From: Euleptes europaea
Lineage: Eukaryota; Chordata; Lepidosauria; Squamata; Sphaerodactylidae
Reading direction: 5' to 3'
Assembly (NCBI RefSeq): GCF_029931775.1
Contig: NC_079323.1
Coordinates: 3,135,001 to 3,199,000, forward strand
Length of the DNA: 64,000 bases
Shown here: positions 56,001-64,000 of the stretch, one piece after another
Numbering within the stretch: position 1 is the first letter of the stretch
How the letters are laid out: every line of letters begins with the position of its first letter
Notes under the pieces: generated by a model
Told to the model about the DNA's origin: nothing
Seen by the model: the letters and a program-made list of their open reading frames with translations, nothing else
The model's database searches: none
Made by a program: the position numbers and the translations under genes

Positions 56001-56883
56001 AGGGATGTTTAAGAGGCAGAAGCAAAGAACTAGCTTTTTATATAGATGGTAACTGAGATATTTGTCATTTTCTACACTTGTTTGGATAAACGCAATCCTT
56101 AAAATGTATATCAAGCCAGCCTCTCATTTAACCCTGCTTTGTTTTCTGCAGATATGGGTGCTCTTGTACTGGAAGTAATGACCAGAACAGACCACCTTCC
56201 CATTGGGCGTGTTCAGATCTGTGGGCTGTCACAGCTCTCTCCGAGTCATCCCATCAGTGGCTTTTTCACCATCGTGTCCCCGAAGTCTGAGAAGACAGGA
56301 GAGCTGCAGGTAGCTCCAACGGCTGTTTCCTGCTTTGTATCGTTATTATTTAGCTGAGAAAAAAACCTTTCAGTCATTCTCTTCCAGGTGTCGCTTGTTC
56401 TGGAACCCCTGTCCGAAACCTATGACAGCAACAGCTCTGTTCCGAACACAGACGTGAGCTTCAGTAACTGTTTGCCGGCCCAGGGAGCCAAAGAGGCAGC
56501 CGATTCCAGCCACTTCCTTGCCCCGTCTCAGCTGTACAGACCCCACAGTGGGAGCATTGTCGGAAGCGAGTCTATCAGCAGTAGCAGGGCCCCTACACCA
56601 AGGTGGAGTATTTTCCTTCCCTTGATCTCTTTTGAGCTTTAAATCACAGTCGGTTTGCACCATCCTCAGGTAGATCTGTGCAGCTCAGACATCCCGGATG
56701 GAGAATGTGTTTGTCCCACAATGTCTTTCACAAGGTTATTCTCAGCTGTCCTCAGCATGGTGTAGTGGTTAAGAGTGGTGGTTTGGAGCGGTGGACTGTG
56801 ATCTGGAGAACCAGGTTTGATTCCCCACTCCGCCACATAAGTGGCGGAGGCTGATCTGGTGAACCGGGTTGGTTTCCCCACTC

Positions 56884-56930
<47 letters not shown>

Positions 56931-59900
56931 GCAGATGCATGTATCTCAGCTGCATTTATTTATTTTGCCGTCCCGTCCCAGCTGACTTATGGCGACCTTG
57001 TAGGGTTTTCAAGGAAAGAGACATTCAGAGGTGGTTTGCCATTGCCTGCCTCCACGTCATGACCCTGGAGAAAATGTCTTTTGGAGGGCGGACTATGGCA
57101 TTATATCCTGCCGAGGTCCCTCCCCAAACCCTCCCCAGGATCCACCTCCAAATCTGGAATTTTCTATCCTGGTGTTGGCAAGCCTGTGTATTGCCAGGGC
57201 CATTTGCCATCCTCCAGGTTTGACCTGGAGCTCTCCCGGAATTATAACTGATTTCCAGACAACAGAGATCAGTTCCCCCGGAGAAAATGACTGCTTTGGA
57301 AGGTGGACTCTATAGCATTATACCCCACTGAGGTCCTTCCTCTCCCCAAATCCCACCTTCCCCAGGCTCCACCCCCAAATGTCCTGGAATTTCCCAACCC
57401 AGAATGACAATCTTCATCTTAAACTAGCATCCACAGATAAACCAGAAATGGTTAGTGGCATAAAGTTGTCTGGCAGATGTTCCTCGTTTGAAGAGAGCCC
57501 ATTTATGCCACAGGTTTTTTGGTGCTGTCCTGAACTATGAACAGTTTGGCTTCAGCTATGCATATCATGAAAGAAGCCAATGGCCCTGTTCTTGTTCCTC
57601 TTTCCCTTCTCCCCCGGTCCCTATTTGATGTGCATGCACAGCATACCAGCAGCGCACACTGAGGGAATCTGCTTTAGGTTTTATGATCTGCTGCTTGTTG
57701 TGTTTTGAAACAGGGGGAAGGATCACTTGTACTTCCCAGAGAATGCCGAGCACCTCAGAGAAGGCTTCAGCTCTGATCACGAGGCCCGAGCCAGACAAGG
57801 CGGGGGAAACCTGAATCCTGCCCATGTTCTTTCTTTGCACAACCCGCCCTCAAAAGACCTCCTTTCAGGTACGCAGATTTGCAGGTGTGTGCATGCACCA
57901 TCAAGTCGTTTCCCATTTATGGCAACCCTATGAATGAACAACCTCCAAAATGTCCTATCCCGAACAGCCTTGCTCGGGTCTTGCAAATTGAGGGCCGTGG
58001 CTTCCTTTATAGAGTCAGTCCATCTCTAGTTGGGTCTTCCTCTTCCTGCTGTCTTCCACTTTTCCTAGCATGGTTGTCTTTTCCAGTGACTCTTCTCAGG
58101 ATGTGACCAAAGTACAATAGCCTCCGTTTAGTCAATTGAGCTTTTAGGGAGAGTTCAAGCTTGATTTGATATAGAACTTACTAATTTGTCTTTTGGCTGT
58201 CTACAGTATCCGTAACACTCTCCTCCAACACATTTCAAAGGAATCAGCTTTCTTCCTGTCAGCTTTCTTCACACCTGGTACATAGTAATGGGGAATGCTA
58301 CAGTATGAATTACCTTCATCTTGGTCTCCAGCAACTCATCCTTTTCTAGCTCCTTCAAGGCTGCACTTTCCAGTCTCAGCTTCCTTCTAAAGTCGATTGC
58401 AAAAACCCACTAGCTATTTTGTTACAGATGCATGTGCTTGTTAGGTTCCTTCTCTAAATAATGGAAGAGCGACTTACCTCTAAGGGTGCTTTGGCTAACC
58501 CTCTGTGCATTTGTTTGTTTGCATTTGGAGATGTTCCAAGGTTTAATTCTTGCGCTTTTTCCCCAAGCCCTCTTGGATCAAGGGCATAAACTTCGGAACG
58601 CCATGGTTGCATCTGCTTTGAAATCCAGTCCTGACACTGGCATAGAATTGTATGAAGCTCATCCTTCCCTAAAGCAAGAAGATCCTAGAGCAGCAGGAAA
58701 GTGAGTTTGGGTGGGTAGATGGTTAATATTCATGACGTACATTTTGAGGTGGTCAGTTGTCCGAGAATTGTGAATGGAGTGAGGTCAGAGAATGTGTGGT
58801 TCCCAGAAAAGATGCTCTTAGGGTCAGGTGACCTTTCAGTATTTCTGTCCAATTCCCCCTTCTGCAGCCTCGCTTCCTGCTACGTTCCCATGCTATTCTC
58901 AGGAGGCTCTGGAGTAAGAATGGGGGGATATCCATTCCATGAGCACATTTTTATCCATTTTGCTTTGGGTTAACACTCTGACTTGGAACAAATCACAAAT
59001 TTCAGGGCAGTTCTGCGGCCTGACAAATTGTGTGTGTAAAGTGCTGTCAAGTTGCAGCCAACTTATGGTAGCCCAGCAAGGGGCTTTCAAGGCAAGTGAG
59101 AAGCAGAGGTGGTTTGCCATTGTCTGCCACTGCAGAGTCTTATTTGGTGGTCTCCCTTTCAAGTAGCGATCCTGCTTAGCTTCCAAGATCTGACAAGATC
59201 GGGCTACACCCTGCCGCCTTCCCTCCCTCCTGGCAAACTAGCACACTGACATATTTTACTGGATCAACTTGATACAGAAATACGAAAGCTGAAAATGAAT
59301 ATTTTGCACCAAATAATAGTACAATGCAAGGGGTGCGTATGTACATACACATACAGAGAGAAGGAATTAAATCCTGGGTGTGTGTGTATACAAACACACA
59401 TATATACACACACATGAAATGAAATGGAAACAGAGTGTGTTTTCCCAGTGGAGTCATGAGGTTGTTACAGCAGTCTGCAATCACCTTCTATTATAGAGAA
59501 TTCTTGTTCAGGCAACCAATATCAATAGCCAGTTGCCTAGAGATGGGTGCAGGCTGCTGTGTGAATTTTGTTGGGGAATGCAGATGTAGCAAAATAAGCT
59601 GATTAGTGAATCCCTCTTATTGCACCAATCTGCTCTGATTCTTGACCCACTCTGTGAGCCCATCGTCTGAATTAAAAAAAAAACCCAGACCGAGAGTATA
59701 TCTGTTTTTCGGCAATAGTCTCTTTCCCATTTAAATGCTAAGAAGTGAAGCTGTCATAATTGTGCTTGGTGATCTGATTCAGTTCTCCTTCTCTTGTTAA
59801 TCATTTTTGGGATGTCTCACCCAGGAATCTGAAAAATCTGAATTCTGTTCTCTTATCTGCTGGCGAGGATACTCATCAGCCTCTACCTGACAACTTAGAA

Positions 59901-62900
59901 TTTGATTTGCACGCTGAAAACAGAGCAATCCAGCTCCTGTTAGGCAGGTAAGCTGTGAAGTCTGTCCGCCTAGTGCAGGGGGTGCCCCATGTGGTGTCCA
60001 TGCCCTCCCCAGATCTTCTGCATATAAAGCAGGAGCTTCTCCCAGTGGCCAGCCTGTGATCTAGTTGAAAGATAAAATTAGCTGCTCTTTCCTAACTCCC
60101 CCCCCCCACCTTGTCTTCCCATGCCTTCACCCTTCCTCCTCATTGTCAGTGCTGGCGCGAGCCAAACCCTTTAGTTTTCCTTTGGCTCACACAGTATGTT
60201 CCTCTGGTGCAAGGTGCTTTCCACTCACACGAGAGGTCATATCCCGCATGAGTGGAAATCACAGGAGATATGCATTCTGTCACTGGCCATGCTCATGGGC
60301 AAAGGAAAGAAAATAAGATCCTGTCCATTGTGTGTGCAAGAATCATAGAGTTGGAATGAGCCATATAGGCCATCTAGTCCAACCCCCTGCTTAATGCAAG
60401 ATCAGCCTAGAGCATCCCTGACAAGTGCTTGTCTGGCCTCTGCTTAAAGACTGCCAGTGAGGGGAAGCGCACCACCTCCCTAGGTGGCTGATTCCACTGT
60501 TGAACAACTGTTACTGTAAAAAAATTTTTTCCTAATGTCCAGCCAGTTCCTTTCCGCCCGCAATTTAAACCCATTATTGCGAGTCCTCTTTTCTGCTGCC
60601 AACAGGAACAGCTCCCTGCACTCCTCTAAGTGACAGCCCTTCAAATACTTCAAGAGCAAAATCATGTCCCACCTCAACATTTATATACGAACACTGTGCA
60701 CGTGTTACTTTTCCCTCTGCCTTTTCCTACAGCTCCGACATCCCCCCTATAGATCTTCTGGATTGCTCCCCTCCAGAATCAGTGTCCCTTGGGAGTGAGG
60801 TGTATGGCAGCGAGCTGAACGATCCCCACTATGACCAGAGTCTGCTAGAGAACTTGTTCTATACGGCTCGGGTAAGTCCCAGAGGTGTGGATGTCCTCAG
60901 GACGAATTTCTCGGGGTCAAGGTTCCAGCGTATCACAGCTTTCTTAGGGTCAAGCTTGCACGGCATCCCATCCCTATTTCAAAAACAAGTGGCTTGTTTT
61001 CAACCCTGGTAACAAACAGGGTCAGCAAAAGGGGCCGGTGGAAACGTCTTGGAGCTTGCAGCTTTGTGATAAGAACCACTTGGAACAACCTTTGATGCTT
61101 GATTGGAGAGGGAAGGTACACAGGAAAGAGAGAGAATCTTGCAAAGTTTATTCATTAAATTATTGACATTATTTATATCCTGTCCTTCTCCCCAGTGGGG
61201 ACCCAAAGTGGCTTGTGTCGTTCTCCTCTCCTCCATTTTATCCTCTCCTCCATTTTATCCTCACAACAACCCTGTGAGGTAGGCTAGGCTGAGAGTGTGT
61301 AACTGGCCCAAGGTCGCTCAGTGAGCTTCCATGGCAGTGGGGTTTCGAACCTGGCTCTCCCAGATCCTAGTCTGACACTTTAACCACTAGGCTGTTGCAT
61401 GTGTGTGCATGGAAACGTCTTGGAGCTTCCAACCTTGTGATAAAAACCGCTTGGAGCAGCATTTGACTCTCGATGGGGGACATGCAGGAGAGAGGGAGAG
61501 AATCTTGCAAAATTTAGAAGAAGGTTTTGTCTTGCATCTCTGTCCTGGTTTTGTTTGGACAGCTACGGCAGTGTGATGTCAGGTGTTCCATGCATTTTAA
61601 AATCCAGATAAATAAATACATTTTATTTGCAGCTAGTATGCCAGATAAAACAGGTAAAACAGAAAAATAAAATCCAGATAGCTACACATGAAGCTGCCTT
61701 ATACGGAATCACACCATCCATCCATCAAGGTCATTCTTGTGTATTCAGATTGGCAGCAGTTCCCCAGGGTCTCAGGCAGAGGGCTTTCCCATCACCTACC
61801 ACTCAGTCCTTTAAACTGGAGGTGCCAGGGATAAAACTTGGGACTGTCTATGTGCCAAGCAGATGATCTATCACTGAGCCAAGGTCCCTCCCCATTGGGG
61901 GGGGGGTGGCAGCAAAATAAAACAGGAATCCCAACAGAGTCTTAAACACGAACAACTTTGATTCCAGCATAAGCTTTCATGAGTTGAACCTCTTTCTTCT
62001 GCTGAATGTTATATGGAGTCTAACTTTCTCAACCTCCCTTCTTAGAAGTCCGATAGCAGCTTAAGCGACTTGCTCAGCGATGAGGAAGACCCCGTCTCTT
62101 GTGAAAAACGCAGCAAACGCCACAGGTCGCGGAACATGTTGGAGTCTGGTTCTGTGAGGCAGAAAGGGAAGGCCAGGGAGACAAAAACCAGGTGGGTATT
62201 TTGTACTGTAGGTTTCTGTAACACGACAACTTCCATTTCTTCAACCATCTGCAAGTTTTGACTCCTTTCCTGCAGTCCAAAGGCCTGCGTTTTTTCAGAT
62301 TTTTCCCACGTGGCAAAGAGAATGGCTCTGCCAAAAAAATTTTTTTTGCCCTACCAACAGTTTACCTTTGTCCTAGAAACCCAAAGAAACAAAGAGGATG
62401 CCTTCTGGGATGATGCAAAGCTCTAGTGCATAGAAATGTACTTTGGGCATGAGAGTCCTATCATGCCAAATTCTTTGCAGCACCATTTTTATTTATTTTT
62501 AGGATGTTGCACACAGACAGCTTAGTTAGGAGCCTTACAAGAAGGAGCTGTCTGTTTTGGAGGCTACGTTTGGTCAACAATCATAGAAACAATCATTGGC
62601 TGTGTTCTTCAGCCATGACTGGAGCAAGGAACTCTTGCTAAGTGAGGCTGAGCATTGTGCGTGCGAGAGGCTCCGTGACATTTCTCCTTTTGGGATACAT
62701 ATTCTCCTTTCCAAGGGGCCACCTGTATGGAAGAATACATTAGCCCACCCTCACCTTGGATGGCCAGGCTAGCCCAATCTCGTCATCTCAGAAGCTAAGC
62801 AGGGTCAGCACTGGTTATTTCTTCAATGGGAGACCATTAAGGAAGTCCGTGGTTGCTATGCAGAGGCAGGCAATGGTGAACCACCTCTGTATCCCTTTGG

Positions 62901-63792
62901 CCCTGACCTGGATGGCCCAGACTAGCCTGGTCTCACCAGATCTTAGAACAGTGGTTCCCAAAGTGGGCAGTACCACCCCCTGGGGGAGGGTGGTATTACC
63001 TAGGGGGGCACTAAGAGGCAAGGGGGCTGCAGGGGATGCTAGAGGTGGGTCCCCTTCAACTGTCTTCTTCACTAATTTACAATAGATCAAGCTATGGCAC
63101 CCTGCTGGCAAATTTGGTGGAAACTATCAAAAAAAATTCCCAGACTTTGAAGAGCTGGTTCCAGTTTGATTTTGAATAGATGTGCTATTAATTGTTACTG
63201 TTTTGAAATTTTATTGTTATTACCTTCTTTAGTGAGTGATACAAACCCCTATTTTGAACAGTGCTTTTTATAGGATAGAGTAGGGGGCGCTGGGGTTGAG
63301 TTTGTGGAACCAAGGGGGCGGTGGCCCGAAAAGCTTGGGAACCACTGTCTTAGAAGCTAAGCAGGGTCGGCCTTGGTTAGTACTTAGATGGGAGACTACC
63401 GAGGAGGTCCAGGGTCGCTACGCAGAGGCAGGCCATGGCAAACCACCTCTGAACGTCTGCTGCCTTGAAAACCCCAAGGGTTTGCCATAAGTCGGCCTCG
63501 ATCTGATGGCGCTTTCCACCACCGCCACATTAGCCCTCCTTGTCTGCATTCTTCATCCCAGCAGTTCTCCTGCAAGGCCTTTTCCCCTTCATGAGCCGCC
63601 CGTGAAATCTGTGGGAGAAGAAACCCACGAGGTCAACTTGAGCCTGGACAGGCTGGCGATGCTGGGTCGGATCCATTTGGCCAGAGTGGTAATTGAGAGC
63701 TTGAAGGTCCCGCCGGAAACCAGCACTCAGAACACCCCAGGCAAGAAAAGCTCCGTGGGGAAACCCCCCAAGCCAGCTTCGGCTCAAAAAAG
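52981..63792 (+). CDS. C2CD3: C2CD3, centriole elongation/ciliogenesis protein (3'-partial, first 10 coding exons)
   Basis: C2-domain protein of the distal centriole needed for distal appendages and primary cilia. Coding exons: 52981-53041, 55346-55615, 56152-56309, 56388-56602, 57714-57868, 58568-58700, 59825-59947, 60733-60871, 62046-62191, 63562-63792. They join in one frame of 543 codons plus two bases; the human protein is over 2,300 aa (some isoforms about 1,960), so most of the gene lies to the right. Residues 1-21 are a basic N-terminus ([20 protein letters not shown]). Residues about 22-190 match the N-terminal C2-like domain ([63 protein letters not shown]). Residues about 190-470 are low-complexity linker with conserved islands such as [18 protein letters not shown] and [19 protein letters not shown]. 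Exon 10 codes a conserved segment ([20 protein letters not shown]). It looks functional. Confidence 0.96.
53075..53205 (+). mobile_element. SINE fragment after C2CD3 exon 1
   Basis: gaccttgggccagcagttat and gggttgttgtgagcgga of the GTTGTTGTGAGG family. Confidence 0.6.
53515..53990 (-). mobile_element. Penelope-like element, endonuclease-region fossil
   Basis: The reverse strand codes a segment with [20 protein letters not shown] and [13 protein letters not shown], like the GIY-YIG endonuclease region of Penelope-like elements. A broken fragment lying in C2CD3 intron 1; the left part seems duplicated near 53930-53990. Confidence 0.8.
54315..54515. mobile_element. Hairpin repeat with hammerhead-like core, Penelope-associated
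   Basis: Inverted arms (aacaaaatttctggcagggt / accctgccagaaattttgtt) around ctgaagaagtgagctgtgac; ends agactaacacagctacccat. Lies about 330 bp from the Penelope-like fragment. Confidence 0.6.
54790..55046 (-). mobile_element. Tigger/pogo-like MITE
   Basis: Internal ttgaaccatcagaaagctaa, and right end ataagggatactctacctg followed by TA. Resembles the mammalian Tigger terminus CAG(G)TNGAGTATCCCTTATCC read in reverse. Confidence 0.7.
55346..55615 (+). CDS. C2CD3: C2CD3 exon 2 (C2-like domain)
   Basis: [20 protein letters not shown] through [19 protein letters not shown]; 89 full codons. Acceptor tttcccag, donor gtatgt. Confidence 0.97.
55838..55935 (-). mobile_element. Half of a hairpin repeat, Penelope-associated
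   Basis: caggcgcaccttaaagacc to agagtcaaagctcccttcat. Confidence 0.55.
56152..56309 (+). CDS. C2CD3: C2CD3 exon 3
   Basis: [20 protein letters not shown] through [16 protein letters not shown]. Acceptor tctgcag, donor gtagct, phase 0 end. Confidence 0.96.
56388..56602 (+). CDS. C2CD3: C2CD3 exon 4
   Basis: [20 protein letters not shown] to [12 protein letters not shown]. The following intron is preceded by only 78 bp of intron 3. Acceptor cttccag, donor gtggag. Confidence 0.95.
56751..56931 (+). mobile_element. tRNA-derived SINE head plus (CA)n microsatellite
   Basis: Head cagcatggtgtagtggtta to ccactcctacac, then about 20 CA units (56887-56929). Confidence 0.88.
56968..57415 (-). mobile_element. 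5S-type SINE tail and two MITE fragments
   Basis: cagctgacttatggcgacct tail part (56968-57062), then two reverse MITE pieces (57062-57185, 57190-57412). Confidence 0.65.
57714..57868 (+). CDS. C2CD3: C2CD3 exon 5
   Basis: [20 protein letters not shown] to [10 protein letters not shown]; matches the human GKDHVCFAEN region. Acceptor gaaacag, donor gtacgc. Confidence 0.94.
57880..58400 (-). mobile_element. Bov-B LINE 3' end
   Basis: caccatcaagtcgtttccca tail, then reverse coding sequence (cctatcccgaacagccttgc; gtgaccaaagtacaatagcc). About 500 bp in C2CD3 intron 5. Confidence 0.85.
58568..58700 (+). CDS. C2CD3: C2CD3 exon 6
   Basis: [20 protein letters not shown] to QEDPRAAG. The first half is a conserved helix-like block. 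Acceptor ccccaag, donor gtgagt. Confidence 0.95.
59031..59222 (-). mobile_element. 5S rRNA-derived SINE with Bov-B-like tail
   Basis: Reverse copy: tail gtgctgtcaagttgcagcca, head cctgcttagcttccaagatc. Confidence 0.82.
59223..59824. other. C2CD3 intron 6 stretch, nothing recognised
   Basis: AT-rich intron with short TG/CA runs near 59380-59415; no exon or repeat family recognised. Confidence 0.4.
59825..59947 (+). CDS. C2CD3: C2CD3 exon 7
   Basis: [20 protein letters not shown] to [12 protein letters not shown]; ends with the conserved RAIQLLLGS block. Acceptor cacccag, donor gtaagc. Confidence 0.92.
60342..60675 (-). mobile_element. CR1 LINE 3' end
   Basis: agaatcatagagttggaatg start through tgccaacaggaacagctccc; 57 bp from C2CD3 exon 8. 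Confidence 0.82.
60733..60871 (+). CDS. C2CD3: C2CD3 exon 8
   Basis: [20 protein letters not shown] to [19 protein letters not shown]. Strongly conserved C-terminal half. Acceptor cctacag, donor gtaagt. Confidence 0.96.
61155..61395 (-). mobile_element. tRNA-derived SINE (GTTGTTGTGAGG type)
   Basis: ttatcctcacaacaaccctg and cactttaaccactaggctg head. Confidence 0.82.
61684..61895 (-). mobile_element. tRNA-Ala-like SINE
   Basis: catgaagctgccttatacgg tail to actgagccaaggtccctcc head. Confidence 0.87.
62046..62191 (+). CDS. C2CD3: C2CD3 exon 9
   Basis: [20 protein letters not shown], then a basic stretch ([10 protein letters not shown]) and [11 protein letters not shown]. Phases fit both neighbours. 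Acceptor ttcttag, donor gtgggt. Confidence 0.93.
62755..63527 (+). mobile_element. 5S rRNA-derived SINE, two heads, with a hAT MITE inside
   Basis: Heads at 62757-62900 and from 62903, the second split by 62949-63347, then the tail ccataagtcggcctcgatct. It ends about 35 bp before C2CD3 exon 10. Confidence 0.87.
62949..63347. mobile_element. hAT MITE (CAGTGGTTCCCAAA type), complete ends
   Basis: 399 bp, TIRs CAGTGGTTCCCAA / TTGGGAACCACTG, exact 8-bp duplication TCTTAGAA (62941-62948, 63348-63355). Confidence 0.94.
63562..63792 (+). CDS. C2CD3: C2CD3 exon 10 (last in window)
   Basis: Completes a split Ser, then [16 protein letters not shown] to [20 protein letters not shown] and [10 protein letters not shown] plus two bases. 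The acceptor is a NAGNAG (cccagcag), so one Ser may be optional. Donor gtaaga. Confidence 0.95.
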
Positions 63793-63956
63793 GTAAGAAA
63801 TCTCATATCTAAAAGCGTGTGGCCTTCCAGGGTTTGGTGATGCTGCTGCTGATTGGCAGCTTGATCCATGGACGTGTGACTGTTAACGCTGATGATGTGA
63901 GTCTTTAAAGTACCACAAGACTCTGTTGTTTTTCTTGTAACAGACCAACTCCAGAA

Positions 63957-64000
63957 CTACAGGCGGAGTATCCCTTATCCGGACTGCCTGGGATCAGAAG
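63957..64000 (+). mobile_element. Tigger/pogo-like element, left end, cut by window edge
   Basis: After a TA, caggcggagtatcccttatc then cggactgcctgggatcagaag; matches the terminus at 55024-55046 in reverse. Confidence 0.75.

Noticed and set aside
63942-64000. Possible next C2CD3 exon (gtaacag acceptor, open frame to the window edge)
   Set aside because: The sequence from 63957 is the terminus of a Tigger-like element, also seen at 55024-55046, and does not code the expected RTFFVEYHFP segment.

Overview
The window is vertebrate nuclear DNA, most likely from a squamate reptile (lizard or snake). It has spliced genes with GT-AG introns. The introns are packed with Bov-B (RTE), CR1 and Penelope-like fragments, several tRNA- and 5S-rRNA-derived SINEs, and many copies of a hAT-like MITE. 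The species cannot be named from the sequence. No LTR retrovirus, CRISPR array or bacterial feature was seen.

Three genes are present in the order and orientation known from human 11q13 (P4HA3, PPME1, C2CD3). On the + strand, 557-17806 carries the last 11 coding exons of P4HA3, a collagen prolyl 4-hydroxylase alpha subunit; its 5' exons lie left of the window. On the - strand, 52242 down to 30433 carries a complete 14-exon PPME1, the protein phosphatase 2A methylesterase (388 aa by my exon chain). On the + strand from 52981, the first 10 coding exons of C2CD3, a centriole distal-end protein, run off the right edge. P4HA3 and PPME1 are tail to tail. PPME1 and C2CD3 are head to head, sharing a GC-rich, CpG-rich interval with 738 bp between their start codons. 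All exon phases close without a frame break, so all three look functional.

Region by region: 1-18.2 kb is P4HA3 exons in repeat-rich introns. 18.2-27.1 kb is intergenic and holds a roughly 3 kb CR1 LINE on the - strand. 27.1-30.4 kb is almost free of repeats and may be a long alternative 3' UTR of PPME1. 30.4-52.3 kb is PPME1, 52.0-53.1 kb the shared promoter island, and 53-64 kb C2CD3.

Points of most interest: (1) three long fold-back insertions with unrelated arms, each flanked by a 10-14 bp target duplication; (2) a 153-bp AT-AC (U12-type) intron in PPME1 that is stop-free and a multiple of three, so its retention would insert 51 residues in frame; (3) repeated multiplication of the pol III head in three unrelated SINE families; (4) a SINE with a 5S rRNA-like head and a Bov-B-like tail; (5) a SINE whose tail provides the pyrimidine tract of a PPME1 splice site; (6) Penelope-associated hairpin repeats with a hammerhead-like core.
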